Below, piece by piece: positions 33,750 through 46,249 of a stretch of DNA of 64,000 nucleotides; position 1 is the first letter of the stretch; every line of letters starts with the position of its first letter. Origin of the DNA: Schistocerca nitens (lineage: Eukaryota; Arthropoda; Insecta; Orthoptera; Acrididae); contig NC_064614.1 of assembly GCF_023898315.1 (NCBI RefSeq), positions 496,574,109 through 496,638,108 on the forward strand. Direction: 5' to 3'. The translations under genes and the position numbers were made by a program. The notes beneath the pieces are model-generated. The model saw only the letters and a list, made by a program, of their open reading frames with translations, did not search any database and was not told the origin of the DNA.

Positions 33750-34495
33750 TTATTCACTACATAATATATTCATGAAATGTATATCCTTAACTCCCATCAA
33801 GCTTTTATATTCAGCATATTGTAACTTCGCCTTGACAACATTCATGGAATTACTCTGCCTCAGTAGCAATGTATGTACATTCTTTAGACACTAACCTAAA
33901 ACTGAATGCTGCAAAAGATGGCTTCCTACTGCAATTATACTACTCACACGGACATAGTAAGGACTTGTTAATGCATGTTTTGCATGTGATTGGCTCCTAC
34001 CATGTTTCTCGCATGACAGATTTATAGTCTACGCACATTATCATGTAGTGCTGAGAGTTGAAGGTCACACATTTCATTGGTTAGAAACAAAGGGAAGACG
34101 ACAGGAGGAGAACCTACCCCTCCCATTGGCCAGTTCTGCTGTTCCTTAGTATAGTAGCTACTTTCATGCGTTTTAACAACAGATTACATCTTTATTTAAA
34201 TTTGCTAAAAATTAGAGCAGTTACAGGCACTGAAATTTTTTGCGGGAATTTATGACTTCCAAATTAACTCTCTCTCTCTATCAATCAAACGAGAATAAAA
34301 ATAATTTATTTCTATGATAATTATATAGTTCCATAACATTCTGGATTTTTTCAATTACCTCCTGCATTGATTTTTTTTATTTTTTCCACACTTTTTTCCT
34401 TAGGACACTTGTAAGTCAGTGAGCAAGTTTTACCCATACCGGAATGTGCCAAAGATATGTTACTAGTACAATTCTATGAACAACAGGAACTACTT
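33750..34495. other. Intronic DNA, nothing recognised
   Basis: AT-rich; a short CT-rich run at about 34268-34280. No coding or repeat structure supported. Confidence 0.4.
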
Positions 34496-34501
34496 AGATA
34501 C

Positions 34502-35033
34502 TGACATCTTGGATATTCGGGAATCCAGCCGGATGTTCGCGTCGTTCTCACACAATATTTCCACAGCGTGCCTCGCTGTCTTCTTCAGGTGCTACCTGAG
34601 ACTGGTCCTTGGGTCGATCGAGTCCCGTATTTATGCCTGGAAGGAGATGGGCATTCCCTAATCGGTCCGTGCTTAGTCGAGTGTTCTGTCTGTGGTCTGC
34701 GCCCACCAGACTCGGCTTCAATGGACCCCTCCAGTCATGGATGTTCTGACTGCCGTCCGCACCCGTTTTGGCCGTCCTCAATGGTTGTGGTCATCATCTG
34801 AGGTGTTTCAAACCCGATCTGAGATGTTGGCGAGCGCGGACCACAGACGGAACACTCGACTCGGCGCAGACCAATTAGGGAACGCCCAGCTCCATCCAGG
34901 CATAAATACTGGACTCAATCGACCCAAGGACCAGTCTCAGGTAGCACATGAAGAAGACAGAGAGGCACACTGTGGAAATATCGTGTGAGAATGACGCGAA
35001 CATCCGGCTGGATTCCCGAATACCCAAGATGTC
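34502..35033. repeat. Inverted pair of PLE-type termini (~200-base arms)
   Basis: The left arm (34502 to about 34703) and the right arm (about 34833-35033) are reverse complements with scattered mismatches. Shared blocks include CGGGAATCCAGCCGGATG and ACCTGAGACTGGTCCTTGG. Each arm carries a CTGAAGA-like, hairpin, GAAATAT block resembling the PLE 3' motif at 17100-17130. The spacer of about 130 bases has no recognised content. Confidence 0.8.
34558..34588 (-). ncRNA. Hammerhead-like half-core in the left inverted arm
   Basis: On the minus strand: CTGAAGA, two spare bases, a 6-bp stem ACAGCG/CGCTGT, a spare G, then GAAA and TATTGTG. The mate on the plus strand (34948-34978) has ATGAAGA and one stem mismatch, so it is more decayed. 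The GAAATATTGTG continuation is identical to that at 17100. Confidence 0.35.
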
Positions 35034-35039
35034 AACAGA

Positions 35040-36265
35040 TCGTTGGGAAAGCATGAAGAATTATACTTATATACTGTTAAGCCTGTTGATCAAAGCCAGA
35101 GCACTGGCATTCTTTTGACACAGCACCATTATTCAACACGGCCCCTCAACTGAATAGTCTATTTCATAGATGTCTTTAACATCAATACCTCCATACTACT
35201 TTTTTATATTTTTTATTTTGACTAGTAGACCACAGGCTACATGAAGGCTCTGAAGTTAAAACACTAACTGCAGTCAAAAAACTGCATACTAAGAAAACTA
35301 GCATGGGATACAGATGAGACTCCTACAATGCTAACTTATGCAAGCTGCCAATGGGTGCGGTTTACAGTTACCTTCCTCTTACCTGCTATGAAAAGCTGAG
35401 TGTGTATCTGTGACTAGTGTTTGTAGGATGTAGTGTTGTGTTCGTTGTTTAAGTTGAAGTGAAGGAAGAGGGTGAAACATAGCACCAACACAAAGTGAAA
35501 CCTCGGAAACTATCTACAAGGAAAGCTTTTGAAGCTGCACATGAACTAAAGTTTTGACATTATGACTGACCATTTTAAATGAAGTACGTTTTGTCATTGT
35601 GAGGGTACACATGTATTTAACATATATGTCCCTTTGTATCCTCAGCAGTCTTCTATGACTGAGCAAGTGCAGGTATTTTGGACTAGGTTTGGCCAACTTA
35701 TAACTAGCGTTTGTTACTTGACATAATGACATAAAGCTCTTTTCGTTTGCTGAGAATCTGTACAGTTGAGGTACTCCTGGAGCATCATGCAGTGATGCCG
35801 GGTCTCCTTACTTTGTGCTTTTGTCATATACAGTGCTTCCTCTGAACTTTCAACACTGTGCACCACTTCACTTCATGGAACACTCCTGGAGAAGTTCTTT
35901 GGCAAGGGGCTTCCCAACTATCAAAGAAAAGATAGAAGATTCAATGTAAAACATTTCAGTCAATTCACAACTGAGAACATCTTGGTTTTGTTAATGGAGT
36001 AATTGGAAGTTCAAAGATTGATACATACATAATAAATGTCATTGTTCAGTACTTGGACTTTCTATCAGTAGCTGGGAAATATTGCAAGAAGAGTTTTTTG
36101 AGATTTTGCAGGTTTGTCTGATCAGCGCTGGGGCTTAACTGCAAGAAGTTGTACTTCATCACCATAAACCCTCTCATCACACACTGATGACAGAAAACAT
36201 TATAACCACTGCCCACTGTCAGGATGAAGGATGCCTTGTAGCATTCAGGACACACAATGCTGTAA
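35040..36265. other. Intronic DNA, nothing recognised
   Basis: No coding or repeat family identified between the inverted pair and the Tc1 relic. Confidence 0.4.
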
Positions 36266-36269
36266 GGAA

Positions 36270-37250
36270 AGTATAATAGTGGAGCAGAGAAGAATGGGGA
36301 ATGATTTTAGTCTCGGTAAGGGCCACAACTTGGGAAATCCACTGATGTAAGTGACTTTGACAAAGGGCAGATTGTTATGGTCCGATGCCTCGGAATCGGC
36401 ATCTCGGAAACAGCGAAACTGGTGAGCTGTTGGTGTGCTACTATTGGGAGGAGCCACAAAAATTGGTTGAAAGACAATGATACGACCAGTAGCCAACAAG
36501 CTTTTGGATGTCCACAAATGGAGAGGTGAGAGGCTCGGCCTCTCTGTGAAGCAGAAGAGGCTGCAATCTCTGGCAGATCTCATGACTGAAAACAACAATG
36601 GTGTTCCAGAGCATACCATTCAGCACACACTGTTGAATGTGGGACTCTGCAGTTGGTGACTCCTACACAGTCTCATGTGGATGCACAACATTGTCAATTA
36701 TGATTGCGGCGGGCACAAGAACATCAAGACTGGACAATGATCAATGGAAATCAGACACTTAGTTGGATGAACCATGTTTCTTGTTACACCAGGCCAATGG
36801 TAATGTCTGGATTTGGCATCATCAAGGCTGCTCGAAACATGCATCATGCAATAAACACAAGCTGGTGGCAATAGTATTATGCTATGGCTGACATTCACCA
36901 GGGCTTTCAAGATACCTGTGTTAGTAGTCAAGAGTACCATGATGGCTGTGGACTATGTGAACATTATTGCCAATCACGTGCATCCCTTCATGCTTGATGT
37001 TTTACCTCACAGTGATGGCATATTCCAGCAGAATAGCAGTCCATATCACAATGCTAGACTCACATTACAGTAGTTTGACGAGTGTTATAATGAGCTCATG
37101 TTGATGTTTCAGCCACCAAATTCGCCTAATCTTAATCCAATGGAGCATATTTGGGATGCTGTCAGCAACAATCTCAGCACTGACACTCCCAAACCATGTG
37201 CCAATAATTTTAGGGAATTCAGCAACTTGTGCATGGACACTTAAAGTGCG
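36270..37250 (+). mobile_element. Tc1-like transposon relic
   Basis: Broken plus-strand frames: VSDFDKGQIVMVRCLGIGI and ETAKLVS near 36348 (N-terminal helix-turn-helix), SLADLMTENNN and HTIQHTLLNVGL near 36570-36650, HQANGNVWIWHH near 36788, HPFMLDVLPHSDG near 36982 and SPNLNPMEHIWDAV near 37122. Order and motifs match a Tc1 transposase over its full length. Stops and shifts between blocks make it inactive. Confidence 0.75.
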
Positions 37251-37711
37251 CGTCATTTATGTTGGCGGCTGAGTTTAGGTTCGTTCTGCGCATCTGACAT
37301 CACAAAACACAGTCAGCCAATGAACAGAGAACGACGTTGCAAGATCTCGATTGCAGTGCAGAGCATGGACGAGTGTCTTCAGTTTTAGAAACGTTCAGTC
37401 ATAAATAAAGTAATAGAACAAAAGCAATGTCTTGATAGCAGACTTTCTTTTATAGAAAGTTTGGAAAAGCATTCTTTATACCAATTGCTTCATATTCTAT
37501 TGATTAATTAAACCAAACAAGCAATAAGACTCCTAATTCAGGCGATAGCAAGGAAAGGTGTTTGTATCAATCTCACGAATCGCTTTTTCGCAATAAAGAA
37601 CAGCGGTAATTGTTTATTTCCTATTCTACTTCGACAAAGCGTGAGTAATTCATAGTCATACCAACAGCGTTTGTCAGTATTTTGCGTGACGTGTTAGAGT
37701 CCTCATGGAAT

Positions 37712-37800
37712 TCTGTAAGCAGCCGAGCTGCGTTAGGGGAACAGTTAAGGTGTTGGGCTTCTACGCGAAAGGTTACGAGTTCAAACCTTGTGCGGTGCTT
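37712..37800 (+). repeat. tRNA-like segment of a dispersed repeat
   Basis: AGCCGAGCTGCGTTAGGGG resembles an A-box region and GGTTACGAGTTCAAACC a B box, with a leader CTACGCGAAA before it. It belongs to a longer family whose other part appears to continue at about 39355-39510 beyond the piggyBac-type insert. It is not a functional tRNA. Confidence 0.5.
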
Positions 37801-37904
37801 AATATTTTCATTATTTAAAAACAATATCATAGTGCCTTACTTCATGAATTATATTCGTTTGAATGCAATTTTTTAAAATTTCTAGTGCTTTGTCTCTTCT
37901 TTAA

Positions 37905-39350
37905 CCCTTTCGCTGCTGCAGACACGCGCTCCTCGCATTCCGTGCTGTGCGCGATTTTGTCATCACTGCACTGCTCGCCTGTGCAGACACATGGTGTTCC
38001 CACTGCTTTGACACACTTATCATTCGATTTCACAAAAACTATTTGGCCCAAAAATTTGATTTTTACACGTCTTCTTGACTGATACCTTCCCCCGATAAAT
38101 GATTAAATTTTATTTCGATGTTCAACGCAGTTATTATGCAGCATTTTAATGTAGTAAACCATTGCACGAAATTTTGAAGAGTTTGCAGAGGTAGAAGTCC
38201 ATAGCGTATACTTTCCGTATGGTCGATTTTAGTTGCCACAATGTTGAGAATGAAATGTGGACAAGATACCTAAATTTCATATAAAATTTACTGTATAACA
38301 ATATCTCATTTAAGTACCACATAGGTGTCGTATGTAATATTGAGAAATATTCCGTCTTTCGCGACTGTAATAAAAGTTTTATTTACACCGGACGCGTTTG
38401 GCTTTATTTTAAAGCACTTCAATCAATGAAAGGTATGGCACATACACAATGGTACTTATGTTCTCTTTCTTGTTTTTGTTCCACAGTCGCAGTTTTATCA
38501 ATGGTACTGAAACATATTCCTCTTCTGCAACTGTAACAAGCGACTTATTTAGACCAGACGCGTTTCTCTCTTTTGAAGCATCTTCAGTGGACAGTATTTT
38601 GTCTCCTCCATTGCCAAGTCACCTTTCGTAGTTTTGTGCTGTGTAATACAATATTCAACGTTTGTGTTGGCTGATCAGTACTTTAGCAAATAAATGATGT
38701 TCGTGTGTGCCACACACAAAAAATTATATTTGACATAGCTCAGAGCACTTCACTGATAGACGGTATATTCAAGTCCTAATGTTTTTGTAAGTCCACAGTT
38801 TTGTTTAATGTATTTTGTCTGCTTCCTTTTGATTGATTGAAGTGCTTTAAAATAAAGCCAAACGTGCTCAGTGTAAATAAAACTTTTGTTACAGTCGCGA
38901 AAGACGGAATATTTCTCAATATTACATACGACACCTATGTGGTACTTAAATGAGATATTATTATACAGTAAATTTTATATGAAATTTAGGTATCTTGTGC
39001 ACATTTCATTCTCAACATTGTGGCAACTAAAATCGACCATACGGAAAGTATACTCTATGGACTTTTACCTGTGCAAACTCTTCAAAATTTCGTGCAATGG
39101 TTTACTATATTTAATGCTGTATAATAACTGCGTTGAACATCAAAACAAAATTAAGTCATTTATCGGGGGAAGCTACCAGTCAAGAAGATGTGTAAAAATC
39201 TAATTTTTGAGTCAAATAGTTTTTGTGGAATCGAATGATAAGAGTGTCAAAGCAGTCGGAACACGATGTGTCTGCACAGGCGAGCAGTGCAGTGACAAAA
39301 TCGCGCACAGCGTGGAATGCAGGGAGCACGTCTTTGTAGCAGCGAAAGGG
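37905..39350. mobile_element. piggyBac-type foldback element with 528-base inverted repeats
   Basis: TTAA occurs on both sides (37901-37904, 39351-39354) and the element starts CCCTTTCGCTGC and ends GCAGCGAAAGGG. TTAA duplication with CCC...GGG ends is the piggyBac signature. The arms 37905-38432 and 38824-39350 are near-perfect reverse complements. The 391-base centre has no transposase, so it is non-autonomous. The centre also holds a third, weaker copy of an arm segment (CAACTGTAACAAGCGAC...AGACGCGTTT, about 38529-38575). Confidence 0.88.
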
Positions 39351-39354
39351 TTAA

Positions 39355-42300
39355 TGCGGCCGTGGTGGCTTTACTTCATGAACTGCGCGCTCCCCCCTAA
39401 ACGTAAGCTTGCGAACCATGCTATACTATGGCGCTGCTTCTATTGGCGCGTGCGTCGTGTGCAACTGGCAACGCAGCAATCTCCCACGTCTGGGCGGGCA
39501 TGCACGAGCATCCAAGATAAAAGAATTGAACTATAGTGCCACATATCTCTGGAAATCTGCCAACAACTTGTCAAATTCAAACCACACATAACTGCTGCCA
39601 TATTGTATTCCAAAGTTGAAACAATACACTATAAAGAGATAGTTATAATGGTTTGGCTTTCAGTGTCTCTGGTCTTAAAACAGCATAACAAAATCTAAGA
39701 GACAGCAAAACAACTGCCTGCACAGTTTACAACTGCCTTCTGAGTTGCAGTTTCCTGACAAACAGTGTATCTGTGACTGAGAGCAGGTGGTCCATAAGCT
39801 AGATATCTGCAGCTGCTGATAACCATTCCCATTATGTATTTTGCTATTGCGAATGAGATTTTTTTTAGCTCTATATCTCTAGATTCAGAACCTTTGCAAT
39901 TAAGTGTACATGACACTACCACTAATCACATTACTGGGGCTAAGCACAACCTCGTTCGATAATATGTAAATGTTTATGGAATAAGTATATTCTTATTTCC
40001 TGAAAATGATTAAATTTTGAACACTAATGTATGCACTTAAGTGGATTACTTCACCATACATTCTCAGATCTTCTAGACATAGAAACATATATGAAAACCA
40101 ACTAAAATTATTTAACAACACAAACCGTTATCCATGTCTCCATCAGAATCTGCACTTTCAGGCTCCAGCATACTATTCCTTCCTCCTAGGACAGAGCAGG
40201 AAAAACATTGTCACTTTGTCAACTTACTCCCTTGTTAACAAATATTAAAACTTCTACATAACTAGTTTTCAAATAATTTTGTTATGTTTAAAAAAAAAAA
40301 CTGCTTCTTACAAGCACCAAAAATTTACTTTCAATATCTGAGTAACAGATTACATAAAACCAAAAGATTGAATCACTACATTTAATTTATGAAATTTTAA
40401 CATTTTAACATGTATCTAAACCCAAAGTCAGTCTTATAATCAATAATTTTTATGTTGCATTACAAGGTTAATTGGTGAGTCATTATCACAAAAAAAACTG
40501 TTTCCATTGTCATTCTATAAGCCTTTGACAGAACAGTTATTCTCAAAAAAATCATCTTAGCTCAATTTTTCTTGATTTCCTAACCTTTTTTAAAAATAGG
40601 ATTAACGTTTTAAATGTAAGATGGTCTCTATTATATCTTGCTTAACTTTTTTACACATTACTTAAAAGTCTATGCTGTATATGACACCTAAATGCCACAA
40701 TTAAGCTGAAGCAGATACACACCACTTTGCCAAACAGTAATGCAGCAAACAATGTGTCATCACTGATTGCCACAGATATCACAAAAAGCTTCTTCCTAAA
40801 AACTGACACTACATGTGCGAGTTCTGTTAACAGAATCAGATTTACAGGGAAGGTGGAGGGGGGGCAGGGGGGGGGGATTTAATGGGAGGGTTTACAGCAA
40901 ATTTTATAACACAGGCTGCAACACAGACGAAACAAAAACATTATGCTTGTTACAGTCCACAACATCAGACAAAAAGTTTCCCGAAACAGGATGGCCAAAC
41001 TATTAAAATGAAGATTTCATGTACCCAGGCCACATTTAGATACCATCTTCAAACATACAAAAATTTGAGAAAGGTACACAAGGAAAGAAATTACAGAGGT
41101 TCAAGCACTACAACAGGTATGCAAGTTGACAACTAATATGTGGCATTTAACACAAAATTTTGATGGACGATTGGATCACTTTCTGTACAGTTCACTACCA
41201 TTTAACAATGGAAGTACCTGATTAAGTACCAACTGGACTCTTTGCTCCTCATATACAAACAGGGCAAAGACCACTGTTCAGAGACAAATTTCATAGGTGT
41301 GAAGAATAAACTAAATGACAATGACAATAATACTTCCGTTTTCTAAAGAGGAAGTACATATAGGTACTCCTAGACGAAAAATAAGAAAAACTTCGAGTTT
41401 TGATAGCCGACCATAGTTTCACAAAATTAAGGATTAAATAGCACCCTGTATGATTGATATATTAAGTAAGGTGTTTGGATGGAGGCAGAGCTGATTATCA
41501 GCAAAAAAGGCTGATAAACAGATCCTGTTGTCACTAAACTGTACAAACCTATCTGTCAGCTGAATACTGGGAAACATACAGGAGCATCTCCTACATGACA
41601 AACGAATAGGGCTTATTAAATTCAGAAAAAAATCATCAAAAATTCTGCTAACCAGTCAGTCAATGCAAACTGTAAATTATGACGATATTTATGCTGTGGA
41701 CATCAATATCGAATTTGCTAGGGCTTTTGATGAGTTCTAGTACTCCCTTTCATTCGTGAGGCTTAGGAAGCTGAAGATCACTAAAAGTTTATATGGCTGC
41801 TTCAGACTGTACTACTGTTGTAGAGTAGGAATGAAGACATCTGATATGACAAGCTCTTATCTGAGATATACAACTTATATATGTGAACGAGTATCGAAGG
41901 TAATGTACAAATCAACCAGCATTGAAACTAAAATTTACCGATACATATTGTAAAACTTTTATCATTAGACCATACTCACCTCTGTCGTTGACTTCGGCGT
42001 AAGTGGGTGGGCGTTCAAATTTCAGCAGATGAGACCCACTTAAATTCTCCGAAGGATGCACCACAGAGTTCTTATAAGGATCGCCGGTGCCTACAGGACA
42101 ATGTCCGTAGAAGGACCGTTAGTGATATTTAGAAATTGGAATACAGCTTATCAATTTACAGATCACGACAAGAGGGTGTGGAAAACTGGCCTAAAAAAAC
42201 AAAGTTGAGAAAATTACAGAAGTAACCGGCCAAGGGGCGAGTCACAGACAGTGGCTAGGAACAAATTGTGTGACAGAGGACAGAGGAAGCTACACATCTA

Positions 42301-42925
42301 TGGTAGCACAGATACACGGAGAATGTTTACAATATTCCACAAAATGTGGAGAAATAAGTTGCCTTATTTCTTTAAAAGTGACAAATCACATGCCCACAGG
42401 AAATAGACTGTATGTCAATTATCTTTGCAAAATCGATAAAAGAAGCAATAACAGATGATCTGAGGAGAAATCTAAACACCTGAACATGTAGTACTTCGGA
42501 GCCTTGGTCATAAGGTCATTGGACTATGAAGAGAGTTAGTTTCTGGGGTTCTGGTGATTACAGCACATACGTTATGACACATGTACAGTCCTGGATAGAT
42601 TAGCGACACACATTCCACAACAGTGCCATAAAAACACCTGAATTTTCAAACATGAGGAAAAGCAGAAACTTAGCAATGGCTATCAGCACTTCAATATTCA
42701 AAGCTATGTTACCAAAAAATAAACTTGAAGAAAATACAGCCAATACCTAATTTTGTCTTGCTATTGTCAGCACCAGTCTTCACAAGCACAACGTTCACAG
42801 GATGCACAAAGACTCCTGGCTCCCAAGTTCCTCAAAATACTAGCAGTTCACGCAGATTGTATATTTCAGAAGTGGAGCTTTTGCAACATATGCTCCCATC
42901 GCAGGGAGGAAAGATATCAGGTTGT
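39355..42925. other. Intronic DNA, mostly unrecognised
   Basis: 39355-39510 looks like the continuation of the repeat interrupted by the piggyBac-type element. A G-rich run lies at 40857-40876. Around 41640-41950 a plus-strand frame (for example DINIEFARAFDEF) vaguely resembles reverse transcriptase motif A, but support is too thin to call a LINE. Nothing else was recognised. Confidence 0.4.
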
Positions 42926-42927
42926 CG

Positions 42928-42980
<53 letters not shown>
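42928..42980. repeat. (ATC)n microsatellite
   Basis: About 17 uninterrupted ATC units. Poly-His or poly-Ser frames through it are artefacts. Confidence 0.97.
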
Positions 42981-42981
<1 letters not shown>

Positions 42982-45076
42982 TGAAGTCCCAGGCAATGAA
43001 GAGGATGGCAGTTGTATCAAATGGACAACACACAACTCATAATCAACCTTAAGATTGGTTTGGAAATCTGCAGAATGATAGTCAAACCAACTTTTAGTGG
43101 CAGGGATGCTGCAGCACTTGAGGTGTGGAGCACTGGACCATGACTGGGTGGTGTGTACTTTACATGTACGTACTTTATATCAGAACAAAGTTGTAGCAGT
43201 TAACATCTGTCATTACTACATTAATTCTTTACTCTGGCAATTTCTCTTTAATTGAGGTAATTTTGCAGTTTTCTATTCTTAGTATATTATACTTTCCTTT
43301 CCATTCGTCCAACACGAATGATTTCTATTAAACCAGAAACAAAAAAATAAAATAAAATAAAAAGAGAAGAAGAAGTAGTACAGTATTAGAACCATAAAGC
43401 CAAAACAAGCAACATCAACATCACTGGTTCAAAGAGAATGATCACAGGAAGTTCCTGAATGGGTGAACACAAAAAAAACTATAATGGTGTTGCAATGTTA
43501 AATAATGAGTTTAAAAAAGCATAACAAAGTACATTAAAAGCTTGCTGCTAATGGAACAAATGAATCAGAAAATACCTAATCATTTGTTTCGTGCCTCTAT
43601 AGGGTATACAGGGTGGATAAAATAAAAATGGCCCAGAAATAATTTGGAAGACTGACGTGGAAATTCCTCTTATTAATGAACAGGGGAACTGCCCATCACA
43701 TAAAATGCAGAATCTGTAATTTTGATGCAGCGATCAGTTGCTGTCACATGTCTAGGCATCCAGATTTCCCCTCATGCTTTGCCCTGAGTACTTCACTGTG
43801 TCGTTAAATTTGAGTGAGAGAGAAGAGCGGACACATATGGTGAATAGCTGAATGCAACACAAAATGCTGTCCATGATACAAAAGCACATGTTCACTGGTG
43901 AGTGTAACGTGAAGCATAATTTGTGGAAAATTTGTGCAGAACTATTTTTGAGAAAGGATTTTTTTTTTTTTTTTGCAAAACCGCCACCAAAGTCTGCAAT
44001 ATAAAGATTAGAGGCTAAATGATGTGAAATGGACTCTGTAACGAATAATAACCTTAATCAGAAAAAGAGTTCAAACATCAGAAAACATTGTTGAGTCTTA
44101 GTGTAAATTTTTCCCAAGACAGTTGCAATTTGCCCATCTGTAGTAGTAGTAGTAGTAGTAGTAGTAGTACTAGTAGTAGTATTTGTTGTTAGTCTTACAG
44201 AGTGCTCAGTGGTTGAGATCGTTAAAACCCAAGCACAAACAGAAGAAGAGCATATAAAATAACACACAAAGTACATTAATATTAGTCAAACAAAACACCA
44301 ACAACAATAATAATAATTATAAAAGATCTACAAAGGGGTACTAAAGAGTACATATACCAGTATATCACAAACACTACACATACTAGGTCCTCTAGCTAAC
44401 GAAAGAATCTATATATCAAATGACACTGCCTATAAAGAAACATGTTAAAGTCTGACCACATTACCTGACTGGTTGAAAGCAGGTCATCATGGTTAAGTCA
44501 GTAGCTTCATGAAACACAGCTTGTTACTCCTTATTTTCACCAATTTATTTCTTACTGATGTGTGACCCCACGTCTCAGTAATGAGATCTGTCACTGCCTT
44601 TAAGGAGATGGTACATTGTACCACAGTGTGAATTATATATGTTACAATGGCAGCTGCATTTGCTAATGAGTTTTTCAAAGATGGTCTACATCCTTAGCTA
44701 TCTTCTAGAATGACACACCTTCCCTAACCCAAGTATGCTAATAAAGTAATTATAGTGTCTAACTTGTTTTTTTACTGAGTACACGCTACACACAACCATC
44801 TCTGTAATCAGGTCGTTAACACATGCCTCTGTGGTGGCACTCTTAGGACGTAATCCAATTCAAATTCCAATGAAGAATTTTCACTGCCAGTATTTGGCTG
44901 ACAAGGGAAGGTGAGGTAGTGGCATGAAGTTCCTGATCACCAGACTTTGTGTCAACGTCCTGAATATAATTCCAAACATCTCTTCAGTCCATCATGAAGT
45001 GAGATCATTCTACATGCGCACAAGCACGCACACGTGTGTGCGCACACGTGTGTGCGCACGCGCAGACGCGCACGCA

Positions 45077-45147
<71 letters not shown>

Positions 45148-46040
45148 TTAGTTCCCTACACTCAACAGATATACTTAACGGAAAAGGTGCTAATGTGCAC
45201 AAAGGAAAGAGAAACCTTCAAATTATGTGCCTGAACCTACCATTCAGGGTATTCCAGTGAACCATGTCATATGATTTTATCTTTAAATACAACCCTCGCC
45301 AATCTGACCTGTCTCTCCTCAAAGGCACACTCCACCAATCACAGGATGTAATAATGAGTGAACAAGGAGTAACACTCCTTTATACAAATAAACCCATGGC
45401 CTATCTGGCAGAACCTTATAAGGGCCTTTAACTAATGTTATAGTGAAGACTGCCTGGGACTGAGTTGAATGGAACCAGGTCACTAATGAGTCTCAGAATG
45501 AAAGCAACAGCCTTCTATATTGGAGTTGGTAAACAGAGATGCTTCCTCCCGAAAGAAGGTCGCAGTTGGCAGAAATCAAGAAGATCAGTACAGCAAGAGT
45601 TATGCCACCTGTTGGTGTGGTTAGAATTACTAACAGCTGCAGTATAGTGATGTGAAAGTAATGGAATACTACCACATTACAATAAAAGTACTGATTGTAC
45701 TACTGAGGAACAGCATGGTGATTAAGGGAGGTTTGCTTGTGGCTTGCAGTAGTAACTCCACAGATATATTCTGTCACTATCTGCACTATGCCACTCTAGT
45801 TTGTCTTGAGGCTACTGTTTCTCATTATTCCACATGAAAATAAACAGCGAACTGTGACTGGGTCACGGGCCTCTTGGATTAAAGGTAACAGTGGGCAAAG
45901 CTAGCAAGTGGCACTCTCTGTTGGGATAGCAGCCAATCTTTCTGTAAGGTTCAAACAAATGCAGAAGGTGAAGGAAAGATTAGAGTTTGACATCCCATTG
46001 ACAACAAGGTCATAAGAGAGAGAGCACAAGCTCAGATTGT
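42981..46040. other. Intronic DNA with simple repeats, no gene recognised
   Basis: Contains (TAG)n at about 44141-44180 and a T run near 43958-43974. A short stretch, TATACAGGGTGGATAAAATAAAAATGGCCC near 43606 (described here by position), resembles termini of dispersed insect repeats but could not be assigned. Confidence 0.4.
45018..45146. repeat. Alternating purine-pyrimidine tract, Z-DNA-prone
   Basis: GCACACGTGTGTGCGCACAC is followed by GCGCACGC repeats and then about 25 AC units. Strict CG/CA alternation and nested CACGTG palindromes make it a strong candidate for left-handed DNA and cruciform extrusion. Confidence 0.85.
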
Positions 46041-46044
46041 CTTG

Positions 46045-46215
46045 TAAGGATGGAGAAGAAAATGGGCCATGTCCTTTCAGCAGAATCATCCTGCAAATTT
46101 GCCTGGAGTGACTTACGGGAATCATGGAAAACCTAAATCTGGATGGCCAGAGGTGGATTTGAGCCACGTCCTCCCACATGCGAGTCCAGGTGTGCCATCG
46201 ACTGTGTTACCTCAC
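46045..46215 (-). repeat. Decayed tRNA-derived SINE, family S2
   Basis: Shares with 14390-14625 the blocks GGACTCGCATGTGGGAGG (minus strand) and CATCCAGATTTAGG, plus CATGATTCCCGTAAGTC-type body. The B-box region is mutated. Ends are approximate. Confidence 0.6.
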
Positions 46216-46249
46216 TCAGTGCAGATGTGTCTTCTGGTGAAGGTGACAC

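Noticed and set aside
34548-34988. Open frames on both strands in the inverted pair
   Set aside because: They are mirror images produced by the inverted repeat and contain no domain.
41640-41960. Possible reverse transcriptase motif A (DINIEFARAFDEF)
   Set aside because: No neighbouring RT motif could be found in order, so a LINE call is not supported.
45005-45260. Several open frames of alternating Cys/Val or Thr/His
   Set aside because: Pure translation of the AC/GC microsatellite.
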